DNA of 64,000 nt from Parapristionchus giblindavisi (GCA_943737045.1 CALSFV010000249.1:186001-250000), one strand, 5' to 3'; numbered from the stretch's first letter, positions 45,972 through 57,847 are shown. Notes: generated from the sequence alone by a model not told the origin. Program-made: numbers and translations.

Positions 45972-47202
45972 TCAATCAGTACAGCAGAATCCGTTGGAGC
46001 ACGAGACTCCGGAGGGGCACAGACCGAAACAACAGGCTATAAAAATATTATTAATCAATCGATTTTACGCTGTGAAAAGGAGTATCGTACATCGAAAAAT
46101 CATTGGATCATGAATCGCCAGAAGCACTCTGAGCCACTCTGGTGATTCAACGGCGATTATGGCCGAATGATGCATTTTGGTGCTTATTCTTTCTTTTCAT
46201 TGTTTTTCTTTTCCTCTAATCTAGTTAGTCCGCGAGAAGCATGATGAAATATTGCGTTTTCACAAACTTAAGCTGAGACATGATTCAAGGGAAACACAAA
46301 ACCGGAGGAAAACCGGGAAATAGTACGAATTAGTCCATCCTACTTTGAGATCATCGGAACGATTTATTCATTTACGAACCAGCATTATTTTATGAAAACG
46401 CAATATTTCATCATGATTCTCGCGGACTAACTAGATTAGAGAAAAAGAAAAACTATGAAAAGAAAGAATAAGCACCAAAATGCCTCATTCGGCCATAATC
46501 GCCGTTGAATCACCAGAGTGGCTCAGAGTGCTTCTGGCGATTCATGATCCAATAATTTTTCGATGTACGATAAGTGGCAAGAGAATTTTAAAGGGAGAAA
46601 AATTTCCAGTGATCTTTTCATAGCCTTGTGTGTAATGCAGTGACTTTTCACGAGTATGTTTGAATTTAGATTACCGTCGAACTGTTTATATTGCTTTAGG
46701 AGGTTTCGCAACAAAAAAAATAAACGAGTAGCTTAAAAGCTTAAAAATAAATAATAAATAAATCGCATAACTCACGTCCGAGCGAATTCTTCTCATCACA
46801 GCGCGCGGCTCTCTTGGCCTTCTTTGCTGCTGCTACACACTGTTTCTCGACACAAGTATAGTCAACCGGGCACAAACCGGCCAGACAAGCTGGAAGAATC
46901 AATCATAATCCTAGCGTAGCACATGAGTTCTCAAAGAAAGTTCATCCCGAGCTAATTTTTACTATCCTCTCTGACAACACTCTCCCGTAAGGAAAGAATG
47001 CGAGAGAACATTGCCAGAGCGGAGTGATTACAATTTTCTCCAGGTGTACTGTTGACAGGTTTTTTTTCTAGAAAAAAACATTCTCTCGGATTGAGAATTG
47101 ATATTGTTAATCGATACCTCCGATCGATTTCGTTTTCTCTCCGATAGTCACATTAATCGATACGAGGAAAAGGCAAGCGATGCACATGGACCTTGTGTAC
47201 AT
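45972..47202 (-). CDS. Secreted Cys-module protein 3 (87 aa)
   Basis: Three exons, 47202-47118, 46889-46776 and 46036-45972, with phase-1 introns. Exon 1 is a signal peptide (MYTRSMCIACLFLVSINV) ending KSIGG. Exon 2 holds one module (CLAGLCPVDYTC..KQC), then AKKAKRAARC, a basic processing-like site with an extra Cys as in genes 1 and 2. Exon 3 is the terminal module CCFGLCPSGVSC..FCC, exactly 65 nt like the last exon of gene 2. Intron 2 contains a 490-bp foldback element that separates the last exon widely. Intron 1 and the region just upstream carry M2 copies. Function unknown. Confidence 0.8.
46083..46572. mobile_element. Foldback element in intron 2 of Cys-module gene 3
   Basis: Arms of about 180 bp: TATCGTACATCGAAAAAT at the left is mirrored at the right, continuing through TCATGAATCGCCAGAAGC. 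The middle is unique. Non-coding. Confidence 0.7.
46938..47052. mobile_element. M2 MITE in intron 1 of Cys-module gene 3
   Basis: Diverged but both arms recognisable (CCGAGCTAATTTTTAC and GCCAGAGCGGAGTG). Another M2 copy lies just upstream of the gene at 47229-47321. Confidence 0.55.
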
Positions 47203-47399
47203 TCTGGAACGAACAAACGAACTTATACTCACAATATGAGCTAATTTTACTCTTAGCACTCTCGTAGGCAAAGAAAGCGAGAGAGAATTGCCAGAGTGGG
47301 GAATTTCAAATTTTGGGGTAACCGATCCGTAGATTACATTAATAATTATTAAAATGTACACATAAAATATGTAAATGCACAGTTTTATTATAGCTTTGG

Positions 47400-48088
47400 A
47401 AATTGTATGAATAAACTAGTTGTCGTTCTTGCAAAGCTGGTTGCTTATAAAGGGATTGAGATTCAACAGAACTACATCTGTTTGTTCGGGTGTTAGAGAA
47501 CAAACGAAATAGCGTTTGCTATGAGGAGACGCAGAGAATGTTTTGCAGTTCACTGTGCACAATATGAATGATATTCGCAATCATATTATGAATCATATTA
47601 TGGCGAAACAGTTGATTGCACAGTTGATTCGAGCCTGAAGATATCTAGGCCGGTAGTTGGGTGAAGTAATAGCTTGGCTTCCAATTGAGATTTGGAAGTA
47701 CCGGCTATTGATTGTATGGCGAAAGAGTTGATTGTCCTACGGTCGATTGGTTTATGCATTTTTGCAATATTCATGTCTTTGATTCTAATACATTTCCTAT
47801 CTAAAACTTTATTGAAACTAAAGCTGTGCAGTGAATAAACAAATAATTAACTTAAATAACTTTAATAAAATAAGTTTAAAATATTAATGAAATTCAATTG
47901 ATCTTTGATCTTTCTCTGCTCAATTTGAACTGCAATGCACTCCTCATGCGAAAACACATATTTCAGAAAATCTTTATTTGGATACTGTTTATAACAATGT
48001 GATATATTTACATAGGTACATGTCCATCAAAAGGTACAATAACAGAGTTGATCTTTGATCTTTCATCTTTCATCTTTCAATCGATTAT
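47400..48088. other. Gene-free stretch
   Basis: No exon found. The ferritin 3' flank holds GATCTTTGATCTTTC runs at 47899-47912 and 48050-48080. Confidence 0.4.
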
Positions 48089-49177
48089 TCAGAAGTCCTC
48101 CTTGTCGAAGAGGTATTCACCCAGACCACCGCCGACTCTCTTCAGGTTACTAACGATCTTAGCTACTTGATTGATTGATTCTGCCTGAAATTGGATACGG
48201 TATGACTTGATTACGGTAGATAGTTCGGTGGGTCAGACTCATGATCGGATACCGTACCTGCTCAAGGAGGTATTTGTCTTCGATATAGGTGGTCAAGTGC
48301 GTGTCGTTGTGCTTGCCACCAATGGCGTGAAGCTCGAGCAGGGACTTGTTGTTGGACTTCTCAAGGGCGAGAACGGCCTGATGATGTGCCATTAGAAATG
48401 TTCTTTCGATTCATGGACGAAGTATTGCTACCAAAGGTGCTTCGAATAGGTTCATAATCGAACGAAGCTAATGGCATGCATATCATCAATTATCTCACTA
48501 CAGCTCTAATACCTTGCTACAGTACCATTAGAGTACTTTGCTGGCCAATATTCTAACATATTTTGGTTTTTTCTGCCGTAACTTTCTTCGCAATCGACTT
48601 TTTCTATTGATTGTTTAGCATGTTTTTATAGTTGGTGCTGTGACACAATGATCCAATTAAAAAAAAATCGTATCATTACAGCGTACCTGGAATGCCTCGA
48701 GAGCCGTTCCCCACTCGTCCTTCTCGGGCTTATCAATGTTCTGGAATACAACACGTCCACCACGGAGATTCTGGAACCTGAAAGATCAAAGATCAAACTA
48801 CAGTATCTAAAGATCAAAGATCATACTTGATGAGACCCTCGGCGTGTTCTCTCTCCTCATCGCTGCTCTTCTTGAGGAACTTGGCGATGTTGGGAAGGGC
48901 GACGTCGTCTCTCTCGAAGTGTGCCGCCATTGATAGGTACACATACGACGCGTAGAGCTCGATGTTGATCTGAACGAGTTCAATCGGGTCAGATCGAGTT
49001 CTATCGGGTCAGATCGAGTTCAATCCGGTCAGATCGAGTTCAATCAGGTCAGATCGAGTTCAATCATGTCAGAACTAGTTCGATAGGACAGATTACGGTA
49101 GGTACCTGCTTGTTGATTGCGGCCTCTGACTCGGCAGCGTAGTTCTGACGGGAAAGCGATTCACCAGAAGGAGCCAT
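48089..49177 (-). CDS. ftn: Ferritin (173 aa)
   Basis: Five exons, 49177-49106, 48969-48827, 48777-48687, 48377-48258 and 48184-48089. The protein is a full-length ferritin without signal peptide, so cytosolic, and assembles into a 24-subunit iron-storage shell. The ferroxidase site is complete: Glu28, Tyr35, Glu62, Glu63, His66, Glu108 and Gln142, matching the H-chain residues of animal ferritins, so it should oxidise Fe(II). Typical motifs are [24 protein letters not shown] and [11 protein letters not shown]. Length fits nematode FTN-1/FTN-2. I see no iron-responsive hairpin close to the start. Introns carry GATCTTT runs, a short tandem repeat (intron 1) and a worn Tc1-like end (intron 3). 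Confidence 0.97.
48534..48602. mobile_element. Single Tc1-like terminal fragment in ferritin intron 3
   Basis: GTACTTTGCTGGCCAATAT..TTTTGGTTTTTTC..CCGTAACTTTCTTC resembles the left end of the Tc1-like element at 32729. No second end nearby. Confidence 0.4.
48976..49080. repeat. Tandem repeat in ferritin intron 1
   Basis: Five imperfect copies of a 21-bp unit containing TCAGATCGAGTTCAATC. Confidence 0.85.
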
Positions 49178-50121
49178 CTAAAATTTTAGAACAGTTAGAG
49201 TGTCAGAGAAGTAGGAGCAGAGATGGAGAGGGAGTGAATGTTATACAGTAATAGCCACTTCCTCTACATCTCATATGAGGAGTAAAAGAAAAGTAAAATG
49301 AAAACAATTTGAAGAGTAAAGAGAGAAGGTGCAGCTCCACTAAATATTCTGGATACTTTGCTATCAGTAGTGGACTTATTTATATGAATCCAGAGACAGT
49401 GCTGATAAACGCAAAGGGGTAAGAAACGTCAGCTCTCTCAGTCTCTTCTAAGCACACTGCACTCTCGTAGTCAGAGCAGCGAGAAATAGTGCGTGATTTA
49501 AAGAGAGCACTGACCGACGTTTCAACGCAGTTAAAGGACAGCGATTAGAAGTGCTTATCAGGGACGTGATGAGGCGTGCGTGAGCAGGGAGACGAGGAAT
49601 CAAGCGATGCAAAGTCACGGATGACAGGGACGCGCAAGATAAGACTATACGTGATGGACGAGAGATCAGGCAGAATTGAGAGAGTACTGAAAAAGACGGA
49701 CACAGAATACATTGTGAAGGAAATGTTGGCAAGAGGGCAATATGGCGTGATAATGGAGCGATGAAAAAACAGCCAAAGTCATTGATATGAAGAATTGCAT
49801 TTCACAAGAAGAACATAGTTTACAATTTAATGGTCTTTATCAAGAATAAGCTATTAGGTTTTCATCTTTTTTTAGTAATGTTTCTTCTGCGACTTCTTCA
49901 TTTCACAAGAAGAACACGGTTTACAGTTTAACAATCTTTATCAAGAATAACTAATTGTAAGAAGTGAAAATCATGGATCTGGAGTGTTCTTTCAAGGTTA
50001 TCATCTTTCTTTTGTAATGTTTCTTCTTTGACTTCTTCATTTCACAAGAAGAACGCGGTTTACAGTTTAACAATCTTTATAAAGATATATATCAAGAACA
50101 ACTGAACAGTGAAATCTTTCG
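49178..50121. other. Ferritin upstream region and repeats
   Basis: A diverged M1-like hairpin lies at 49424-49535, about 250 bp before ferritin. A 62-codon plus-strand ORF (49576-49764, motif ARGQYGVIMER) has no supporting splice partner and is left uncalled. The right part (49790-50110) holds tandem copies of the Cys-module gene 4 end. Confidence 0.4.
49790..50121. repeat. Tandem copies of the 3' end of Cys-module gene 4
   Basis: ATTTCACAAGAAGAACRYRG recurs at about 49798, 49909 and 50040 (spacing 111 and 131 bp), each with TTTACARTTTAA downstream. The units also contain a worn version of the gene's last codons and stop (AAACATTACTAA-like on the minus strand). Confidence 0.65.
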
Positions 50122-51625
50122 TTAGTAATGCTTATTCACCGAACTCTTCACCTCTCCTGCAACACATTGATCGTTTCCGTCACAATAAAGGCCTTCAGGA
50201 CAGTCTCTTTCGGTACAAGCTATAACAGCTTCCAAGAATAATTAATATCCAATGATTGGACAAATTTGTTATTTAAATATCGTACTTTTAAAAGTCACAC
50301 CCCATGCTAATTTTAGTCTCCTCACTGACTATACTCACTCGCAGGCAAAGAAAGTGAGATAATGTGTCTGGATAGGAGATTTTCAAATTAGCTCGGGGTG
50401 TTACTTCAACAGATCTGGAACTGAAAATTAGTGTGAAACTTACTAAGAATAACTTCGTCCTCGGTTTCTCCTTCACCCAGCATACACTGATTGTTTTCAT
50501 CGCAATGATAACCAGACGGACATTGTCCCATTATGCAATCTGAAAGGAATTATGAAATTCTCAAATTCTTGCATATTCTTACATGAAATGTACATCAAAT
50601 TTACATATAATAGTACTTAAAGGTCAATAGTATACCAAGAGAGCATTTTACAGTGTTGCCCAGCATGGCGCGTGAATTTAAGGTTCAGACGATATTGTCA
50701 ATACTTTCCGCGCAAGCTTTTTATCAGGGAATCGATTTTTTAGCCTCAAAATCTGGTGAAAATCAAATTTCACCTCCCATTGTCTCGCTCCATTCCTCGT
50801 GCAGACACTTGTCGTCGTCACAGTAGAATCCATCAGGGCACTCCCCGTCGATGCAGGCTAACAGTGGAAACAGTAAAAATAAACATTAAAGGGACTGAAC
50901 ACTACTCTAGAACACCGGACCAGTCCAATAGTATAGCATAAAAGTGTAGAATAGTCTAGAATAAAAGGCTTTTTATTTCGTGTTTATTTTATTTTTCTCA
51001 TAATATTGGACTGGTCCGGTGTTCTAGAGTAGTGCCCCTTTGTCAACGGCCTCTTCAACGTTCTACGCTCTCTCGTTGTTAGAGAACAGAGAAATAGTTT
51101 GCCCAATGAAGAGACCATTCATAGAGGTTACTATCCCTTTAAAGCCACACCCCAAGCTAATTTGAAACTCTCCGCTTTAGCAACACTCTCTCACTTTCTT
51201 TGTTTACGAGAGAGTATTGCATATGCGGAGGGTAAAATGTGCATGGGGTATTCCTTCAAGGTGACTGACACCTTTGTCAACTTTCTCTACATTGCGCACA
51301 CTATGTCTCTGTTCACTAACAACGAGAGAGCGTAGAGCGTTGAAGAGACCGTTGACAAAGGTGTCAGCCCCTTTGAAAATAGACATTAAAAAACAATATA
51401 GTTATGAGCACGAAATTTGTTAGACGTATTGGAACACAAACTTTAACTCTAGTCCGGTCATCAAATCGCTGAGCGTTCTCGTTTTGATGTACAGATAAGT
51501 ATCCTGTGAAATAGGAGAGCAAAAAAATATAAAAATATAAATATACCTCCAGGACTGCCGGGAGTGGTCACTGGAGGTGCTGCGATGACAGTACATGAGA
51601 AGAAGAGGAACAAAATGATCCGCAT
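50122..51625 (-). CDS. Secreted Cys-module protein 4, three modules (118 aa)
   Basis: Four exons, 51625-51547, 50857-50774, 50539-50444 and 50219-50122, with phase-1 introns. Exon 1 is a signal peptide (MRIILFLFFSCTVIAA) with a Pro/Thr-rich end, 79 nt long as in genes 1 and 2. Each further exon carries one module: CIDGECPDGFYCDDDKC, CIMGQCPSGYHC..NQC and CTERDCPEGLYC..DQC. Linkers are acidic (EEWSETMGG, GEGETEDE) and lack the Lys-Arg sites of genes 1-3, so this paralog probably stays in one piece. The tail is VKSSVNKHY. Secreted; function unknown. Confidence 0.85.
50287..50408. mobile_element. M2 MITE in intron 3 of Cys-module gene 4
   Basis: CACACCCCATGCTAATTTT and AAATTAGCTCGGGGTG arms; moderately diverged. 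Confidence 0.65.
50889..51376. mobile_element. Cluster of M4, M1, M2 and M1 elements
   Basis: In intron 1 of Cys-module gene 4, four elements stand end to end: an M4 palindrome (50889-51038, ends around GGTCCGGTGTTCTAGAG), an M1 copy (about 51035-51142), an M2 copy (51139-51259) sharing its TTAA, and a second M1 copy (51263-51376). Confidence 0.65.
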
Positions 51626-52390
51626 GATCCTTTAGAGGACCGCTCACTACTAAATTCCACGTTTCTGCTCAACCCGAATTCTGATAGACAAGAAATGATT
51701 GGAAGTGAGAGCGACTGAGTGTGGCATGCTTTTTCTTTAAAAATGAAATAGTTGTTTTCAGAAAAAATACAAATCATAATAAACGCTGGTAATAATAACA
51801 ATAATCGATGGCGAAGTTGATTTCACAATGTTCAAATTGCCAGATTACATTTTGTATGAGCTCTTTGTCCTTTGGTAGTATTGAATGGATATAGGAATGT
51901 AAACGACTTCAACATGGAACATAAGCCGGCTGAACAAATGATATCTTGCAAGGGAGGTAAATATCATGTAAACGGGACTATGGAGGTTGAAATGATGTAT
52001 CTTCCATAGTATTGATTGAGATTCCGGAAATGGAAAGCCCAGGATCCTGCTCCTACCAAATTGAATAATTGAATATGAATCCTCGTATTGCAAGAAGATT
52101 CCATAACCATAGTGTGTTTTATGCGCAAAGTACTCATTTGAATTCGAATCTCGCAGAACATGGCAATTTACAGTAAATATTCCGCAACCTAACAGTAAAT
52201 CACAACATTTTATGTCAATTTATGTCAACCAATAACTCATAATATAATAATTTACGAGTATCTCTGCATCTCAATCATCCCACTCGTATGTCCTTTGCAC
52301 TGTTTGTCCGATAGCTTAATCACTGTTTTCAGAGTATTGCAAAAGATCGAGACATCGCGATCATTTCGCCAACGGTTCTTAAATCTTTAA
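51626..52390. other. Gene-free stretch
   Basis: Upstream of Cys-module gene 4. I see no exon, repeat element or convincing TATA box. Confidence 0.4.
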
Positions 52391-54101
52391 GGAGATGGCC
52401 TATGTCAACAAAACTTGTACCATTGCTATCAGTAGGGGTGTACGGTAGGGTTGCAGGAACGAGGGCGAATAATTCGTTCCCCTTGTCAGTCGCTTCCCTT
52501 CTCTCTCGGCAATTCGTTTGAGACGGGCCCTCTCTCCCCTTCCCTTCGAAGAATTCGACACACCTGCCAGACGGAACGAATAGTTCGGGACAGACCGAAT
52601 TATTCTTATTCGGTCTCTCTCACTCTCTCGTATCCTTTCCCAACCCTCCCTCCTCTCCCTCCGCCTCGTCCCCACGTTTGAAGAGATGGCTAATTCCTCT
52701 CGCATCTGAGAGCTTAGCAGTCAACAGCAAAGTTGTAGCTCACATCATCCCCCTTCCGATTCAATTTTGAAAAAGTCGATACGATAACCACGAACAAAAT
52801 GACATCCGTTCAACGAATTCAGGGAGAAATTTGAATTATTCACTGTAGCCATGAATCTTATTCCATTACTCGGTCTTACTCCACATTGCTTCCAAATCTC
52901 ACGGATCTGAGCGAGTGATCGTCAAGCAGAAGGATTAGAGGAGGAGGCTTAGAGGAGGAGGTGATGGAAGAGCTAGAGGAAGAGGAGGAGCGAGAGATGG
53001 AAGAGAGAAGAAGACGAGGTCGATGCGAATGGAAACAAGATCGATCTCACTCTGGACGTAGAGGAAAGCGAGTCGAGTGACGCCGAAGCATAGCTTACTC
53101 GTTGTTCGTATTGTTGTTGTACAGATTAGACTAGAGTAGATAGGCATTATTTTTCATGACTTTCTCTTCCCATTTACTTGTTTTTGTTTTTGTGTAATTA
53201 CTTCTGTAAAGAATGATAAAGCAATGTGGAGTAAGACGGAGTAATGGAATAAGATTCATGGCTACAGTGAATAATTCAAACTTCTCCCTGAATTCGTAGA
53301 ACGGATGTAATTTTGTTCGTGGTTATCGTATCGACTTTTTCAAAATTGAATCAGAAGGGGGATGATGTGAGCTACAACTTTGCTGTTGACTGCTAAGCTC
53401 TCAGATGCGAGGGGAATTAGCCATCTCTTGAAACGTGTCTCATTGGGGGACGAGGCGGAGGGAGGGTCGAGAAAGGATACGAGAGAGTGAGAGAGACCGA
53501 ATAATTCGGTCTGTCCCGAACTATTCGTTCCGTCTGGCAGGTGTGTCGAATTCTTTGAAGGGATAGGGGAGAGAGGGTGAGAGATGGGAAAGGGGTGCGA
53601 ATAATTCGAATTCGAATTCGAACCGGCAACCCTAGTGTACGGTATTGTGTTACCGTAACAGTCGGGAATCGCGAACTGGTTTTTTTCATTCAACCCTTAA
53701 CCCGAAAAATTCATGAAGGCCCGAGATCAAATACTAGTTGCCATTATATCAATAGTGAACCAACTTTTATCCTTCTGGATACCGTATCCCAAACTACCGT
53801 AATCCACCGGGGTTTGCCGTGAATTACGATGCAATATTATATTGTACGGTAGCTACATAGATTAAGGTAGTTCGGGTTTCGGTATCCAGAAAGATAAAAG
53901 TTGACTCACTGTTGATATAATAGCAACTAGTATTTGATCGCGGGCCTTCATGAATTTTTCGACTTCGGGCATTTTCAACCATGAACCCAGGGTCAATGGT
54001 TGAATGCAAAAATCAGTTCGCGATTCCCGACGATTACGGTAGCACAATACCGTACACCCCTGATAACAATGGTACAAGTTTTGTTGCCATATTCCATCTC
54101 C
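52391..54101. mobile_element. Outer foldback element, interrupted
   Basis: Left piece 52391-52447 and right piece 53645-54101 together form a continuous palindrome of about 0.5 kb: GGAGATGGCC..TGTCAACAAAACTTG and GGGGTGTACGGTA at the left are mirrored at the right end (TACCGTACACCCC..CAAGTTTTGTTG). The right piece also folds on itself (GGGAATCGCGAACTG and its mirror). An inner element splits it. Confidence 0.75.
52448..53634. mobile_element. Inner foldback with 10-bp target duplication (Mutator-like)
   Basis: Arms of about 400 bp (AGGGTTGC start, shared blocks GAATTCGACACACCTGCC and AACGAATAGTTCGGGACAG) flank a purine-rich GAGGAGGA core. GTGTACGGTA stands on both sides (52438-52447 and 53635-53644) as a direct target duplication. 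Long inverted ends with a 9-10-bp duplication fit the Mutator superfamily. No transposase seen. Confidence 0.75.
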
Positions 54102-54109
54102 TAAATGAT

Positions 54110-54805
54110 TTATGACCCGTTGGCGAAATGATCACCCCCCGAGGCATTAGCATCGAGAGTAAGCCAGTATTATAGTCGGCGTCAACTTTCTCAGCGAGAC
54201 GAGGAGTAAGAAGTGGAGCGCTATGCATATCAGAGCTCTCATCCCTTGACCTCTAGATAAATGTGTCTAAATCGTACTCGTAATCGTGAATAAGAGATCT
54301 CGTCGAATTGAATCGAGTAGTGGTGAGTTTGAGAAGATTGGGTGAGTTGAGCGTCCGAATGATAAGTTGCGAGCTCTAGACAGGTTTGGTAGCGCGGCGG
54401 AGAGAGTTACAGAGAGAATCATTGGATGCCTTCTCGCACTCACACCCTCTCTAATGCAGCCCACCAAACCCGCCTGGCATCCGCCTCGCCTCCTTCATAT
54501 CATGCCCAACTCAAGAAAACGGCGTTCGCACTTCATCCCTTGCTGCCCCGCTATTACAGAGGCCGAACTAACGTGCTCTTGATGAGGTTTTACTTATCGA
54601 CCGTGTTCCTCTGCTACTTTCGCACATTTTTTCCCTATATCTGCGGTATGTCCAAAACACAAAATATATAACACAAGAGCCCACCAATGGTTCTCACTCA
54701 CCCATTATTTAAAGTAAGAACTACAGTGACAAAGGGGAAGAGTCTAATCATAGGGGCAGGGCTAAGGAGCGAGGAGGAGCTAACCCGCCCGTGAAAGTGC
54801 CATTT
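54110..54805. other. Stretch with no firm gene
   Basis: A signal-peptide-like start at 54583 (MRFYLSTVFLCYFRTFF) ends at a GTATGT, but no following exon could be joined. Upstream ORFs are overlapping and unconvincing. Confidence 0.3.
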
Positions 54806-56239
54806 TTAAGAGAGATGGCCGTTAAGACTCGACCACCCCCCGGACACGTGCGCTAGCAATGAGAACTGGGGGTCCATACTTGGGTGTTAGGAGTGTCCCC
54901 GGCCCTTATCACACAAAACGGCTGAAATTTCCTTTTTGTGCCCTCAGGCTATTAGAAAAAATAAATTTAAAAAAAAACTTTAAAAAATCATAATTTTTCA
55001 AATTGTTGAGATGAAGTCTAAATATCATTTGCGGTGCGTCTAGGGTGCACAGAGCTTGCTAATTCGCTATTAACATCGAATGTGCCTTGATTCCTAAACC
55101 ACTTTTTTGACTCAAAATTTTGGTTTTTTCGGACAAATCATCGCTTGCTGTAGTTTGCTCCCAAAATTTCCGACCATGTATTGTAGCCTAAGCAATTCTG
55201 CATTGATTTCACTTAAAACTGGGTTCTTCCCGATCGACCATTTTGTCGAATTTTTCGCTCGAACTTCTGAACTTGCGAATTTCCGAACAAATGTTTTATT
55301 TTCCTAACGATTGGCAAACGATTGGTGCGGAATTGTGGTCTACACAAAGATTTGAGGTGAGATCAGTAAAATGACACAAGAAGCACATCACTTGGATCAG
55401 TTTGAAAATTTCGATTTTCATGACCATGGTCATGGTCCGAAAATTTCAAAATTTCTCAAGTTTGAAATGTTTTCATTTATGTGGCTTATTGTGAAGTACT
55501 AATGATGTGAATAATATTCAGCCGATGCTCATATTATTCACATCATTAGTACTTCACAATAAGCTGCATAAATGAAAACATTTTAAACTTGAAAAATTTT
55601 CGGACCATGATGTCATGAAAATCGAAATTTTCAAATTGATCCAAGTGATGTGCTTCTTGTGTCATTTTACTGATCTCACCTCAAATCTTTGTGTAGACCA
55701 CAATTCCGCACCAATCGTTTGCCAATCGTTAGGAAAATAAAACATTTGTTCGGAAATTCGCAAGTTCAGAAGTTCGAGCGAAAAATTCGACAAAATGGTC
55801 GATCGGGAAGAACCCAGTTTTAAGTGAAATCAATGCAGAATTGCTTAGGCTACAATACATGGTCGGAAATTTTGGGAGCAAACTACAACAAGCGATGATT
55901 TGTCCGAAAAAAACCAAAATTTTGAGTCAAAAAAGTGGTATAGGAATCAATGCACATTCGATGTTAATAGCGAATTAGCAAGCTCTGTGCACCCTAGACG
56001 CACGGCAAATGATATTTAGACTTCATCTCAACAATTTGAAAAATTATGATTTTTTAAAGTTTTTTTTAAATTTATTTTTTCTAATAGCCAGAGGGCACAA
56101 ACAGGAAATTTCAGCCGTTTTGTGTAATAAGGGCCGGGGACACTCCTAACACCCAAGTATGGACCCCCAGTTCTCATTGCTAGCGCACGTGTCCGGGGGT
56201 GGTCGGATATGGTCGAGTCTTAGGGAACAGGCCTCTTAA
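54806..56239. mobile_element. TTAA-ended F-family foldback element, 1.4 kb
   Basis: Same ends as 34480-36469 (TTAAGAGAGATGGCC and mirror of TTAAGAGGCCTGTTCCC) but a shorter middle. The mirror ORFs of about 60 codons on both strands are by-products of the palindrome. Confidence 0.8.
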
Positions 56240-56752
56240 CAAACTGTACTGTATTTTTCTCATTTTCATATGTTAAAAATAACGCCTTTTCGAAATCCAT
56301 TAGAGAACATGGCGATAACATTTCCGGTAAAGTGACGAGGTCATCATATCCCTTTCTTCTAGCATTCTTGCTTTCGTTCTTTACATTCCGGCTATCTTTA
56401 AATAACGATGTCAATCTTTTGTACCTCGACCTTTTGTACTCAATAAAAATATCATTGCGATCGCAAGAAAATCACTGCAATAAAAAAACGAAAACCCATC
56501 TAGTTTCCATATATAGACTCTTTTCTTTCTGTTCTATGATATCCTATTGTATAATTTCTCATATTGTATCTTTTCACATACATATTGTACCATTTCTCCT
56601 CTATGTGTGTATTCCCATATAAATACGTCACTGTCAATATTCACAATATCTTTTCTGCTGTTTTCCTTGCTTTATGACTTAATAAAGTTTGACTACCCAG
56701 GTTTGAGGCTTCGAGTGCACATACACACAACGATAACACATTTTTCTATATC

Positions 56753-56873
56753 TTAAAGGGAGCGTTACCTCACTCAATGGTCTCTTCATTGCGCACACTA
56801 TTTTTCTGTTCTCTAACAACGAGAGAGCATTGTGCGTCGAAGAGATCATTGAGTGAGGTTACGCTCCCTTTAA
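56753..56873. mobile_element. M1 MITE
   Basis: Full-length, well-preserved copy with both TTAA ends. It closely represents the family consensus. Confidence 0.8.
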
Positions 56874-57034
56874 TATCATCAATACGCTGAGCTAATTATC
56901 CGTCCACTTGTCTCTTGTTTCGTTCATAGGATAAGAAAAGAAAAGAATAGCAGACAAAACTCTCCTCATTTTACTTACTCTCTCGCTTCCTGTTGTTTTT
57001 CTTTTCTTTTCGCCTAGGTAATTTCGAAGATTCT

Positions 57035-57738
57035 TTAAAGAGAGCGTTACCTCTCTCAACGGTCTCTTCATTGTGCACACTACCGTCAAAACGAAAAAAA
57101 GTGAAACATTTGTCAAATAATTTGACAAAATTTGACAAAAGTTCACAAGATTCCCATTTTTAACATTTTTCATGATCTTGATGATGTTTTATCTCAGATT
57201 TTGTTTTGTAGATGTGTTTGCCCAATCCAGATATGCACGACAAAAGTGAAAAAATTAATCAGGAGCAGAATTGGTATACTGCAGCATACTGTAGAATATT
57301 ACTGTAAAACTGCTTCCATCGCGCTTTTTTCGTCTAATCATGGATATATATAGCATTACTTGACTTCCTATAGCGAATGTGCACTGTTTGGATCATGTCG
57401 TAGATCAGACTGCAAAAGTGGTATACTGTAGAAAATCCTACCGTATACCAGTTTCACAAAACAGCGTTACCAGTGATTCATTTAAATATTTTTCTTCATA
57501 GGTCAAATAGGCAAGCCCAGTGATGCTCAAATACACTATTGTCTATTTAAAAAATAGCAACCACGTTTAGATATCATGATTCAAAATTTTCAAAATCTTG
57601 TGAACTTTTGTCAAATTTTGTCAAATTATTTGACAAATGTTTCACTTTTTTTCGTTTTGACGGTATTTCTCTGTTTTCTAACAACTAGAGAGGGTAGGCC
57701 GTTAAAGAGACCGTTGACAAAGGTGTCAGTCCCTTTAA
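57035..57738. mobile_element. M1 MITE split by an insertion
   Basis: Left part 57035-57082 and right part 57664-57738 together make one M1 element. The break falls in the CACACTATTTCTCTG region. Confidence 0.8.
57083..57663. mobile_element. TA-inserted foldback element inside an M1 copy
   Basis: CCGTCAAAACGAAAAAAAG at the left is mirrored exactly at the right. The inverted ends run about 70 bp through TGAAACATTTGTCAAATAA. TA is duplicated on each side, as in Tc1/mariner-type insertion. Non-coding middle with TATACTGTAG motifs. Confidence 0.85.
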
Positions 57739-57847
57739 AGGCACACCCCAAGCTAATTTTACTCTCCGCATCAGCAATACTCTCGCGTACACAAGATAGA
57801 GTAAGCGAGAGAGTGTGGCCAGAGCGGAGAGTTTCAAATTAGCTTGG
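57735..57847. mobile_element. M2 MITE just upstream of receptor copy 3
   Basis: Starts at the shared TTTAAAGGCACACCCCAAG and ends AATTAGCTTGG, 75 bp before the start codon of receptor copy 3. Confidence 0.75.

Noticed and set aside
49576..49764. A 62-codon plus-strand ORF upstream of ferritin
   Set aside because: Purine-rich, single frame, no homolog or splice support. Probably chance.
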